DNA of 6,470 bases, from contig CAIYNH010000108.1 in assembly GCA_903927495.1 (NCBI GenBank), positions 1-6,470 of the forward strand. Direction: 5' to 3'. The position numbers and the translations under genes were made by a program. This stretch comes from an uncultured beta proteobacterium (GTDB taxonomy: Bacteria > Pseudomonadota > Gammaproteobacteria > Burkholderiales > Burkholderiaceae_C). This document shows positions 1 through 5,927 of the stretch, in pieces. How positions within the stretch are numbered: position 1 is the stretch's first letter; every line of letters begins with the position of its first letter. The notes under the pieces are model-generated. The model searched no databases. It worked only from the letters and a program-made list of their open reading frames with translations, and had not been told where the DNA came from.

Positions 1-34
1 CGTGTCTCAAACGCCGGATTAAGTGCTCATTTTC

Positions 35-52
35 GTGGAAATAAACCTCCAC
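35..52 (+). promoter_or_regulatory. Small inverted repeat upstream of rpsP
   Basis: GTGGA (35-39) and TCCAC (48-52) form a perfect 5-bp stem around an 8-nt A-rich loop, just before the rpsP ribosome binding site. It could be a leader hairpin in the rpsP transcript. No T-run follows, so it is not an intrinsic terminator. No convincing -35/-10 pair is visible in bases 1-69, so the operon promoter probably lies further upstream. A stem this short can occur by chance. Confidence 0.25.
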
Positions 53-58
53 TCCCCT

Positions 59-63
59 AAGGA
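59..63 (+). promoter_or_regulatory. Shine-Dalgarno site of rpsP
   Basis: AAGGA lies 6 nt before the ATG at 70. It is the only clear Shine-Dalgarno match in this operon; rimM and trmD have none and rplS has only a weak purine run. This suggests rpsP initiates independently, while rimM and trmD depend at least partly on coupling to the upstream gene. Confidence 0.7.
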
Positions 64-69
64 TAAATT

Positions 70-321
70 ATGGTCGTCATTCGACTCGCCCGTGGCGGTG
101 CAAAAGCTCGCCCGTTTTTTAACATTGTCGTTGCTGACAAGCGTACGCGTCGTGATGGTCGCTTCATTGAGCGCATCGGTTTTTACAATCCGATTGCCAC
201 GGCAAATGAGGAGAGCATCCGCATTACCCAAGACCGCTTGACCTACTGGAAAAGCGTTGGTGCACAGGCATCTCCCACGGTGGAGCGTTTGATCAATCAA
301 TCAGCAAAAAAAGCCGCCTGA
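70..321 (+). CDS. rpsP: Small ribosomal subunit protein bS16
   Basis: This gene encodes the 83-residue 30S protein bS16, an rRNA-binding protein needed for small-subunit assembly. The N-terminus [20 protein letters not shown] and the following [20 protein letters not shown] stretch are the family signature. The length matches the usual ~80-90 residues. The ATG at 70 is supported by AAGGA at 59-63 and by the signature beginning at residue 1. The C-terminus is the usual lysine/alanine-rich tail (SAKKAA). It is first in an rpsP-rimM-trmD-rplS operon, the standard proteobacterial order. Its TGA stop (319-321) is followed after 9 nt by the rimM ATG, in the same reading frame. The call is secure. 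Confidence 0.98.
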   Translation: MVVIRLARGGAKARPFFNIVVADKRTRRDGRFIERIGFYNPIATANEESIRITQDRLTYWKSVGAQASPTVERLINQSAKKAA

Positions 322-330
322 TTGTTGACC

Positions 331-894
331 ATGTTGCCCGGCCTTGAGGCTGCCGAGCTTCCGGCGGACGCGATTGAAGTCGGGCGAATTCTTGATGCCT
401 GGGGTGTCAAGGGTTGGTTCAAGGTACTCCCCTACAGCGCCAATCCTGAGGCGCTTTTTTCTTCCAAACGCTGGTATTTGCTACCCACCGAAAAAGGGAT
501 TAAGACTTTTGACGGGGTTGGCAAGCTGGTTATCAAGGAAGCCAAAGTCCATTCAGACACGGTGGTTGCTTGCGTCCATGAGATTAATGACCGTAGCTCG
601 GCCAATTCACTGCGTGGTTCACGCATCTTTATAGCGCGTTCGAGCTTTCCAACAGCAAAAAAAGATGAGTTTTATTGGATCGATCTGCTCGGCCTTGAGG
701 TCATCAATCGCGAGGGTGAAAAGCTTGGCACCGTCCACGACCTGCTTTCAACCGGACCACAAACTGTGCTGGTGATCGATGATTTGCGTGACGGCAAAGT
801 CATCGAGCGAATGATTCCTTTTGTTGCGATCTATATCGATGACGTGGATTTAACAGCACGCCGCATTCTGGTGGACTGGCAGGCTGATTATTAG
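331..894 (+). CDS. rimM: Ribosome maturation factor RimM (16S rRNA processing)
   Basis: RimM binds ribosomal protein uS19 and assists maturation of the 30S head and 16S rRNA processing. From the ATG at 331 the product is 187 residues. The N-terminal RimM beta-barrel begins near residue 13 with AIEVGRILDAWGVKGWFKV. The C-terminal PRC-barrel begins around residue 111 with FYWIDLLGLEV, the family hallmark, and continues through LGTVHDLLSTGPQTVLVI. The protein ends IPFVAIYIDDVDL...ILVDWQADY, as Burkholderiales RimM proteins do. In-frame TTG codons at 322 and 325 are possible earlier starts; I prefer the ATG although no Shine-Dalgarno precedes it. Initiation is probably coupled to the end of rpsP 9 nt upstream. 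trmD follows after 11 nt. The identity is secure, the start less so. Confidence 0.95.
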   Translation: MLPGLEAAELPADAIEVGRILDAWGVKGWFKVLPYSANPEALFSSKRWYLLPTEKGIKTFDGVGKLVIKEAKVHSDTVVACVHEINDRSSANSLRGSRIFIARSSFPTAKKDEFYWIDLLGLEVINREGEKLGTVHDLLSTGPQTVLVIDDLRDGKVIERMIPFVAIYIDDVDLTARRILVDWQADY

Positions 895-905
895 ACTGTG
901 ACCCA

Positions 906-1673
906 ATGCGGTTTGATGTCATCACACTTTTTCCTGAGCTATTTGCGCCGCTGCTGACCAACGGTATTACCAGACGCGCCTACGAATCGGGTCAAGTCGA
1001 CGTCCGTTTCAGCAACCCCCGTGATTTCACCCAAGGAAATTACCATCGGGTTGATGATCGTCCCTTTGGCGGCGGACCGGGCATGGTGATGATGGCGGAA
1101 CCACTGGCACAAGGCCTGACAGCCATCCAGTCACAACGCAATACTGAAGTACCTGTCGTGTTGTTTTCGCCGGTGGGTCAGCAGCTCAACCATGCAATGG
1201 TCGAGCGCTGGGCTTGCAGCCAAGGTGCAGTGCTGATCTGTGGTCGCTACGAAGGCATAGATCAGCGTTTTATCGACACCCATGTGACCGAGCAAATCAG
1301 CTTGGGCGACTTTGTTCTTTCAGGCGGTGAAATTCCGGCCATGGCCTTACTTGATGCGGTGGCCCGTTTGCAGCCAGGTGTATTGGGAGACGCAAACAGC
1401 CACGAGCAAGACAGCTTCAATCCGGCTCTGGATGGATTGTTGGATTGCCCGCATTTCACCCGACCGCATTTTTGGCAAGGTCAAAGCGTGCCAGAGGTCT
1501 TGCTAAGTGGCCACCATGTCAACATTGAACGCTGGCGGCGCAATCAGCGACTGATACTGACAATGGAACAGCGCCCAATACTGATCCAGCAGGCCCGCAG
1601 TGCGGGGCAATTGGATCAGGCCGATGAAGCTACTCTGGCAGGCTATAATCGAAGGCTTACCGATCCTCTGTAA
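906..1673 (+). CDS. trmD: tRNA (guanine-37-N1)-methyltransferase
   Basis: TrmD transfers a methyl group from S-adenosylmethionine to N1 of G37 next to the anticodon, which prevents +1 frameshifting; the enzyme is an essential homodimer of the SPOUT trefoil-knot class. The product has 255 residues, the usual length. Visible family motifs include MRFDVITLFPELF (1-13), DRPFGGGPGMVMMAEPL (51-67), the SAM-binding knot LICGRYEGIDQRF (110-122) and SLGDFVLSGGE (132-142), and the linker with GLLDCPHFTRP (177-187). Arg154 and Asp169 fall at the positions of the catalytic pair known from Haemophilus influenzae TrmD. The start follows rimM by 11 nt and shows no Shine-Dalgarno, suggesting coupled translation. 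rplS follows after a 73-nt gap. The call is secure. Confidence 0.98.
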   Translation: MRFDVITLFPELFAPLLTNGITRRAYESGQVDVRFSNPRDFTQGNYHRVDDRPFGGGPGMVMMAEPLAQGLTAIQSQRNTEVPVVLFSPVGQQLNHAMVERWACSQGAVLICGRYEGIDQRFIDTHVTEQISLGDFVLSGGEIPAMALLDAVARLQPGVLGDANSHEQDSFNPALDGLLDCPHFTRPHFWQGQSVPEVLLSGHHVNIERWRRNQRLILTMEQRPILIQQARSAGQLDQADEATLAGYNRRLTDPL

Positions 1674-1682
1674 GGCCGCTTT

Positions 1683-1716
1683 TGTGCATTGCACATCAGC
1701 ATACGTCATGGTGACG
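1683..1716 (+). promoter_or_regulatory. Two small inverted repeats in the trmD-rplS gap
   Basis: The spacer between trmD and rplS (1674-1746) is the longest in this operon. It holds TGTGCA/TGCACA around a single T (1683-1695) and a perfect CGTCA-TGG-TGACG stem-loop (1704-1716). Both would form in the mRNA just upstream of rplS. Possible roles are an mRNA-stability or processing element, or a translational control site for bL19, which is needed in far larger amounts than TrmD. No T-run follows, so neither is a terminator. The function is inferred only. Confidence 0.35.
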
Positions 1717-1746
1717 CTGGGACTTGCATGATCATTGAAAGAACCT

Positions 1747-2133
1747 ATGAATCTGATTCAAACCCTTGAGCAAGAAGAAATTGCTCGTTTAAACAAAACT
1801 ATTCCTGACTTTGGTCCTGGTGATACTGTCATTGTCAATCTAAACGTGGTTGAAGGTACCCGTAAACGTATTCAGGCCTACGAAGGTGTTGTGATTGCCA
1901 AACGCAATCGTGGTTTGAACAGCGGCTTTACGGTTCGCAAAATTTCTAGCGGTGAAGGTGTTGAGCGTACTTTTCAAACCTACAGCCCATTGATTGCAAG
2001 TATTGAGGTGAAACGTCGCGGCGATGTGCGTCGTGCCAAACTTTACTACTTGCGCGATCGTAGCGGCAAGTCGGCACGTATCAAAGAAAAATTACCAGCT
2101 CGCAAAATCTCGACAGCCGTCGCTGCCGCTTAG
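1747..2133 (+). CDS. rplS: Large ribosomal subunit protein bL19
   Basis: bL19 is a 50S protein at the 30S-50S interface. From the ATG at 1747 the product is 128 residues. It begins [20 protein letters not shown] and carries the family signature [20 protein letters not shown], the [16 protein letters not shown] loop, and [20 protein letters not shown] near the C-terminus. A TTG at 1735 would add four residues (MKEP) and is unlikely because the family starts at MN(L/I)I. A weak purine-rich GAAAGAA before the ATG is the probable ribosome binding site. The C-terminus extends past [15 protein letters not shown] into an alanine-rich tail, common in betaproteobacteria. It is the last gene of the rpsP operon, with a terminator 20 nt after the stop. 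Confidence 0.97.
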   Translation: MNLIQTLEQEEIARLNKTIPDFGPGDTVIVNLNVVEGTRKRIQAYEGVVIAKRNRGLNSGFTVRKISSGEGVERTFQTYSPLIASIEVKRRGDVRRAKLYYLRDRSGKSARIKEKLPARKISTAVAAA

Positions 2134-2152
2134 AAAGACAAGCTGCATCATG

Positions 2153-2186
2153 AGCCGCCCTTGCAGTTGCTTGTGGCGGTTTTTTT
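2153..2186 (+). terminator. Rho-independent terminator of the rpsP-rimM-trmD-rplS operon
   Basis: AGCCGCC (2153-2159) pairs with GGCGGTT (2175-2181), giving 7 bp with one G-U, over a 15-nt loop. The arm runs directly into a T-run spanning 2180-2186. It lies 20 nt after the rplS stop, exactly where the ribosomal protein operon should end. The loop is longer than usual, so termination may be incomplete, which would let some transcription continue into the NUDIX gene only 30 nt downstream. Confidence 0.8.
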
Positions 2187-2215
2187 ACGTCCATTTTTCC
2201 AGCTAATTGGCATCG

Positions 2216-2896
2216 ATGATCGCCGAGAAATTGGTTCATATTGATCCACGCGTAGTTCCTGTATGTCGCGTCGACAATCACCTGCCCGTAGTACCCAGAA
2301 ACTCGCTTGAACCACAAGCTTTACGCCAGCGGTTTCTCTTCCCTCCGGACTGGGAACCTGAATTCTTTTCGGAAAAAAAATTTTCTGATCGTACACCTGT
2401 GCATGCGGCGGTATTGTTGGCACTGGTGATGCATAACGAACCCACCGTATTGCTGACCCAACGCTCTCAGCACTTATCTAGTCATTCCGGGCAAATTGCC
2501 TTTCCTGGAGGCAAGCTCGATGAGACCGATGCTGATGCACGCGCTGCAGCATTACGCGAGACATATGAAGAAGTCGGCTTAGAACCCGATTTTGTCGAAA
2601 TATTAGGGCAACTGCCCATCTACATCACCGGTTCGGCATATGTAGTCACACCTGTGGTTGCCTTGGTGCAACCTGGGTTTACGTTGAATCCAAGTGCCGA
2701 AGAAGTAGCGGATGTCTTTGAGGTTCCATTGCAATTCCTGATGAATCCTGCTCACCATCGCCATCATCGTGTATGTTGGCAAGGTGCAGACCGTGAATGG
2801 CTTTCCATGCCTTACAGTGATGCGCACGCAGAGCGATTTATCTGGGGTGCAACCGCAGGCATGTTACGCAACTTTTACCGATTCCTGTCAGCATAA
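2216..2896 (+). CDS. NUDIX hydrolase, CoA diphosphatase (NudL/YeaB-like)
   Basis: The predicted enzyme hydrolyses coenzyme A, and perhaps oxidised CoA or acyl-CoAs, to 3',5'-ADP and 4'-phosphopantetheine in the cytoplasm. From the ATG at 2216 it has 226 residues. Residues 79-99 (LLTQRSQHLSSHSGQIAFPGG) match the CoA-NUDIX motif LLTxR[SA]x3Rx3Gx3FPGG except that Ser88 replaces the consensus Arg. The NUDIX helix follows with RETYEEVG (114-121); Glu115, Glu118 and Glu119 are the expected metal ligands. The C-terminal FIWGATAGMLRNF (208-220) is also typical. E. coli NudL is somewhat shorter; the extra length here is an N-terminal extension. A TTG at 2207 could add three residues. No clear Shine-Dalgarno or promoter is visible. 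The CobD/CbiB-like gene follows after 25 nt, so the two are probably co-transcribed. The substrate is assigned from family knowledge. Confidence 0.88.
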   Translation: MIAEKLVHIDPRVVPVCRVDNHLPVVPRNSLEPQALRQRFLFPPDWEPEFFSEKKFSDRTPVHAAVLLALVMHNEPTVLLTQRSQHLSSHSGQIAFPGGKLDETDADARAAALRETYEEVGLEPDFVEILGQLPIYITGSAYVVTPVVALVQPGFTLNPSAEEVADVFEVPLQFLMNPAHHRHHRVCWQGADREWLSMPYSDAHAERFIWGATAGMLRNFYRFLSA

Positions 2897-2921
2897 GCGT
2901 CGCTGGCGGTATGATGATCTC

Positions 2922-3866
2922 ATGAGCTTTATTTCGGTTTTATTTGCCTTGTTGATGGAACAGGCCCGGCCCTTGTCACAGGGAAACGTCATTCACGCAG
3001 GCATGCGCGCGTGGGTTCGTTGGTGCACCCGAAATTTTGATGCAGGTACACCATGGCATGGCTGGCTAGCCTGGGGCTTCTCTGTGGGAGGGCCATCCGT
3101 AGGGGCATTACTGGTGTACTGGTTGCTAACTTTTTTTCTGGGTTGGCCATTTGGCGTTTTTTGGAGCGCTCTGGTGCTGTATGCATCCCTCGGATTTCGA
3201 CAGTTCAGTTTTCACTTTACTCAGATTCGCGATGCCTTGGACGAAGGCAATGAGGCCCTAGCGCGTGAACTGTTGACCAAATGGCAGAACATGGACGCGA
3301 GGGAACTGGCGCGCACTGAGATCGTTGAAAAGGTGATTGAGCATTCGGTGCTGGCGGCACACCGTCATGTATTTGGTGTGCTCACCTGGTTTTCGGTTTT
3401 AGCTGCATTTGGTTTGGGCCCAACAGGTGCCGTACTGTACCGATTTAGCGAGTTTGTAACGCGTTATTGGCAGCACAAAAGTGAGGCCCACCATCAACCC
3501 GTCAGCGAGGCTCTGCAAACCAATGCTGTTGCAGTCTGGAAATTGATTGATTGGATTCCCGCTCGCGTGACGGCAATTGGTTTTGCCGTCGTTGGTAATT
3601 TTGAAGAAGCGATTGAGGGTTGGCGGCGCTACGCACAGGATGCTCCCGGGAGCAACGACGGACTGGTGTTGGCGGCAACTGCGGGTGCGGTCAATATCCA
3701 TTTAGGTAGACAAACGCATGGCTCAGCATCCGGGTCAGCACCAACAGAACGTGGACAAACCCCAGAACTGGCACATCTGGCCATAGTGGTCGGACTGGTC
3801 TGGCGAACCGTGGTGATGTGGATAGTATTGCTGGCGTTACTAACTCTGGCTCGGTTGCTTGGCTAA
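2922..3866 (+). CDS. CobD/CbiB-family (AmpE-like) integral membrane protein, function uncertain
   Basis: The product has 314 residues, close to the ~320 of CbiB/CobD, the membrane enzyme that attaches aminopropanol (phosphate) to adenosylcobyric acid. Hydrophobic segments lie roughly at residues 1-12, 46-72, 76-92, 148-175 and 287-312, so it is a polytopic inner-membrane protein. CbiB-type features are VWKLIDWIPARVTAIGFAVV (205-224), the following NFEEAIEGW (226-234) and DGLVLAATAGAVNIHLG (246-262). I do not see the early Dx(n)HPV signature of genuine CbiB; the N-terminus LLMEQARPL is more like AmpE, a relative without a cobalamin role. No cobalamin genes are nearby. Upstream in-frame codons to 2769 overlap the NUDIX gene and lack family character, so the ATG at 2922 is chosen. 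A polar loop (266-283) precedes the last membrane segment. The function is unknown; it is often annotated simply as CobD/CbiB family. Confidence 0.8.
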   Translation: MSFISVLFALLMEQARPLSQGNVIHAGMRAWVRWCTRNFDAGTPWHGWLAWGFSVGGPSVGALLVYWLLTFFLGWPFGVFWSALVLYASLGFRQFSFHFTQIRDALDEGNEALARELLTKWQNMDARELARTEIVEKVIEHSVLAAHRHVFGVLTWFSVLAAFGLGPTGAVLYRFSEFVTRYWQHKSEAHHQPVSEALQTNAVAVWKLIDWIPARVTAIGFAVVGNFEEAIEGWRRYAQDAPGSNDGLVLAATAGAVNIHLGRQTHGSASGSAPTERGQTPELAHLAIVVGLVWRTVVMWIVLLALLTLARLLG

Positions 3867-3969
3867 ATCCATCCCCAAATCATTTGCGCATTGGTCCAAA
3901 GTTGCAGACATTGCGATTGCGAGACCAGGTGAGTGAAAAATGACGTGGAAGATTTAGAAACCAATTGAT
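3867..3969. other. Intergenic gap between convergent genes
   Basis: This 103-nt stretch separates the converging CobD/CbiB-like and Smr genes. I see no ORF with family character and no strong stem followed by a T-run on either strand. The only structures are a weak TGGTC/GACCA pair (3892-3896 and 3923-3927) and a tandem TTGCGA hexamer (3911-3922). How transcription ends here is not evident from the sequence. Confidence 0.5.
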
Positions 3970-4659
3970 TCAACCCCACGCGGGTATCAGCAACACCACC
4001 ACCGCACCGGCACCGCCATCAGCTGGTTTAGCTTGGACAAAGGCCAGCACTTCGTTTTTTTGCACCAACCAGCCTTGAACCCGGCTTTTCAATATGGGGG
4101 CTTTGCCGAGTGAACCCAATCCCTTGCCATGCACCACGCGTACACAACGAATGCCTTGCCTGTGTGCTTCGCGAATAAACAAGCCCAGCGCCTCACGAGC
4201 GTCATCGCGGCGTAAACCGTGCAGGTCAAGTTGACGCTGAATACTCCATTCGCCCCGACGCAACTTGCGGGTCACTTCAGGGCCGACACCAGGACGGCGA
4301 AAGCTCAACAATTCGTCGCATTCGAGCAGTGTACTGACATCAAATTCGTTGCTGATGGCTTCGCGCATTACCGCTTTCTCATCTTCCTGGTAGTGCATTG
4401 ACAAAGGCATTTTTTGCTCTACTTTGTAAAGCAAGCTACGATTGTCTAGCAAGGGTTTTACCGCTCCAGCAGCCCTTAAAAACAGGTCTTTGTCGCTGCT
4501 CACCTGTTTGAACTCTTGGGCTTGCACCCTGGTCTGCTGCACGCGCAACTGGTTGAACTCAAGAATACTACGTTGAATCAGTTTGAGGTCACCCAACGCC
4601 TTAACCTTGACCACAGGTGCTGCGGCATTGGTGTTGTTTGTGGACTTAAAAACGCTCAC
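3970..4659 (-). CDS. Smr-domain endonuclease (SmrA/SmrB-like)
   Basis: The product has 229 residues with a C-terminal Smr domain (about 140-225), the small MutS-related nuclease fold. The diagnostic motifs are LDLHG (144-148) and HGKG (177-180), followed by KSRVQGWL and a hydrophobic end strand GAVVVLLI. The N-terminal ~140 residues are charged and helical, including [12 protein letters not shown] (59-70), a feature of proteobacterial stand-alone Smr proteins. In E. coli, SmrB cleaves mRNA between collided ribosomes; that role here is by analogy only, and a DNA-nicking role as in other Smr proteins cannot be excluded. The start is GTG at 4657-4659, overlapping the radC TGA by 4 nt (GTGA), so translation is probably coupled. 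No alternative start precedes residue 84 except within radC. The domain call is secure, the substrate is not. Confidence 0.88.
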   Translation of the reverse strand: MSVFKSTNNTNAAAPVVKVKALGDLKLIQRSILEFNQLRVQQTRVQAQEFKQVSSDKDLFLRAAGAVKPLLDNRSLLYKVEQKMPLSMHYQEDEKAVMREAISNEFDVSTLLECDELLSFRRPGVGPEVTRKLRRGEWSIQRQLDLHGLRRDDAREALGLFIREAHRQGIRCVRVVHGKGLGSLGKAPILKSRVQGWLVQKNEVLAFVQAKPADGGAGAVVVLLIPAWG

Positions 4660-5357
4660 ATCAAACCATGCTCGGCCATGGAAAATGCTTCGCCCGGGGC
4701 GACAATAATATGGTCGAGCACCCGCACGTCAATCAATGCCAACGTGGTTTTCAAGGTTTGCGTCAACATTTCGTCGGCCCGTGAAGGTTGCACAGAGCCA
4801 CTGGGGTGGTTATGCGACAGCACCACAGATGCAGCCTGGTAATGCAAGGCGCGAAGTACCACTTCTCTTGGATAAACTGAGGTTTGAGAGAGCGATCCCC
4901 GAAACATTTCCTCCATGGCCAACAGGCGATTCTGCACGTCCAGAAACAGCACGGCAAAGACCTCATACGGTTTTGCGGAAAGTTGCAATTGCAGGTAATA
5001 TTTGACAGCATCAGGTGTGGCAAAAATTGTGCGCTCGGTCATACGTTGAGACAGCGCCCGGCGGGCCAACTCCAGCACCGCGATCAATTCTGAACGCTTC
5101 GCCGGCCCCAGACCTTTGACTGGCTTAAGGTCGTCCGCAGTGGCGTTTAGCAGCCCGGCAATGCCATCAAAACCATTGTGACCGTCGGCACTGGGCTTAA
5201 TGGCAAGCAATTCCTCGGCCAATTGAAACACGCCTTTGCCCTTAATGCCGGTGCGCAAAAGCAGTGCCAGCAACTCCACGTCGCTGAGTGCGCCAGGGCC
5301 TCGGGCTAGCATTTTTTCACGTGGGCGGGCATCGGCTGGTAAATCTTTGAGTGGCAT
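4656..5357 (-). CDS. radC: RadC-family JAB/MPN domain protein
   Basis: The product has 233 residues, close to E. coli RadC (~220). The N-terminal part has the [20 protein letters not shown] signature (11-30) and a helix-hairpin-helix, [12 protein letters not shown] (80-91). The C-terminal JAMM/MPN+ domain carries Glu150 in MEEMFRG, the metal motif SHNHPSG (181-187) and Asp195 in PSRAD, so the zinc-site residues are intact. The family was named for DNA repair, but the original E. coli phenotype was later attributed to another gene and its biochemical role remains unsettled. The ATG at 5355-5357 fits the family N-terminus [15 protein letters not shown]; no good Shine-Dalgarno is visible. It is divergent from fkpB, 105 nt away, and its 5' end contains the apparent -35 element of the fkpB promoter. 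The Smr gene overlaps its stop codon. Confidence 0.95.
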   Translation of the reverse strand: MPLKDLPADARPREKMLARGPGALSDVELLALLLRTGIKGKGVFQLAEELLAIKPSADGHNGFDGIAGLLNATADDLKPVKGLGPAKRSELIAVLELARRALSQRMTERTIFATPDAVKYYLQLQLSAKPYEVFAVLFLDVQNRLLAMEEMFRGSLSQTSVYPREVVLRALHYQAASVVLSHNHPSGSVQPSRADEMLTQTLKTTLALIDVRVLDHIIVAPGEAFSMAEHGLM

Positions 5358-5375
5358 GGATCGGGCTTTTACAAT
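5347..5375 (+). promoter_or_regulatory. Sigma70-like promoter for fkpB-ispH
   Basis: TTGAGT (5347-5352) and TACAAT (5370-5375) are separated by exactly 17 bp, matching 4/6 and 5/6 of the sigma70 consensus hexamers. Transcription would begin near 5382, giving a leader of about 80 nt before the fkpB ATG. The -35 element sits inside the first codons of the divergent radC gene, so polymerase bound here would cover the radC start region. The prediction rests on the sequence match alone. Confidence 0.55.
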
Positions 5376-5376
5376 G

Positions 5377-5422
5377 CTGCAGTTTATGCGAGCACACTCG
5401 TGCTGTGGGTTCGCTGCTGCAG
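5377..5422 (+). promoter_or_regulatory. Nested inverted repeats in the fkpB leader
   Basis: A perfect stem-loop AGCAC-ACTC-GTGCT (5391-5404) lies between two copies of the palindrome CTGCAG (5377-5382 and 5417-5422). These sit within a 9-bp direct repeat TGCTGCAGT at 5375-5383 and 5415-5423, 40 bp apart. In RNA the two CTGCAG copies can pair with each other, with GCG (5388-5390) and CGC (5412-5414) pairing inside, enclosing the central hairpin. In DNA the repeats could instead be a protein-binding site between radC and fkpB. A T-rich stretch (5431-5446) follows, then fkpB. The role is inferred. Confidence 0.4.
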
Positions 5423-5462
5423 TCGCACTTCAATTTTATTTTTTCCTAAACGCAAGATTTTT

Positions 5463-5927
5463 ATGACCACTTCCATTTCAACGGTTCAAGCCGGATCCTT
5501 TCTGACATTGCATTACCGCCTGAGTGGCCCTTATGGCGATGTGATTAACACCTTTGAAGGTAATCCAGCCACTTTGACTCTTGGAACCGGCGAGTTGGCG
5601 CCTGCTGTGGAGGCATATTTGATCGGTTTGCCAGAGGGTACGCACACTGTAATTGAATTGCCAGCTGGCGCGGCCTTTGGGCAACGCAGCCCTGACATGT
5701 TGCAGTGGATGGCTCGCAAAGTGCTAATTGACATGGGCGCTGCCAATGAAGAATACGCCATCGGCGACGTTTTGAAGTTTCCCACCCCGGATGCCAAAGG
5801 TCAATTTGCTGGCACCATTTGTCAGTTTCGCTCTGATGAAAAGGGTGATGCTGTGCTGTTTGATTTCAACCACCCACTGGCAAACCAACCCGTAACGTTT
5901 GAAGTTCACGTGATTGGTGTATTGTGA
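5463..5927 (+). CDS. fkpB: FKBP-type peptidyl-prolyl cis-trans isomerase, SlpA/FkpB type
   Basis: The product has 154 residues of the SlyD/SlpA branch of cytoplasmic FKBPs, which catalyse prolyl cis-trans isomerisation and act as folding helpers. The first FKBP strands include LTLHYRLS (14-21), then a loop leading to [22 protein letters not shown] (38-59). An insert-in-flap chaperone region occupies about 72-125, starting at AFGQRSPDM. The FKBP fold closes with the hallmark [20 protein letters not shown] (134-153). The length is typical of SlpA (~150); there is no histidine-rich metal-binding tail, which separates it from SlyD. The ATG at 5463 is chosen because the in-frame upstream extension to 5400 is cysteine/arginine-rich and unlike the family. 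The ribosome binding site is weak (AAG at 5454-5456). The stop overlaps the ispH start by 4 nt; fkpB next to ispH is also found in E. coli. Confidence 0.93.
   Translation: MTTSISTVQAGSFLTLHYRLSGPYGDVINTFEGNPATLTLGTGELAPAVEAYLIGLPEGTHTVIELPAGAAFGQRSPDMLQWMARKVLIDMGAANEEYAIGDVLKFPTPDAKGQFAGTICQFRSDEKGDAVLFDFNHPLANQPVTFEVHVIGVL

Noticed and set aside
1..69. Search for a promoter or an upstream gene end before rpsP
   Set aside because: No correctly spaced -35/-10 pair and no coding sequence with family character could be supported in so short a stretch.
1735..1746. TTG start adding four residues to bL19
   Set aside because: The bL19 family begins at MNLIQ and the ATG at 1747 has a weak purine-rich site upstream.
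2161..2195. Possible -35 elements TTGCAG or TTGCTT upstream of the NUDIX gene
   Set aside because: They lie inside the terminator loop and the sequences at proper -10 spacing (TTTACG, TCCATT) are poor matches.
2769..2921. In-frame extension of the CobD/CbiB-like ORF upstream of 2922
   Set aside because: It overlaps the 3' end of the NUDIX gene by over 100 nt and encodes a polar, cysteine/arginine-rich stretch unlike the family; the hydrophobic N-terminus begins at the 2922 ATG.
3911..3922. Tandem TTGCGA repeat in the convergent gap
   Set aside because: Only two short copies occur with no associated structure; chance is the simplest explanation.
5400..5462. In-frame extension of fkpB from 5400
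   Set aside because: The added residues are basic and cysteine-rich, do not resemble the FKBP N-terminus, and lie in the predicted leader.
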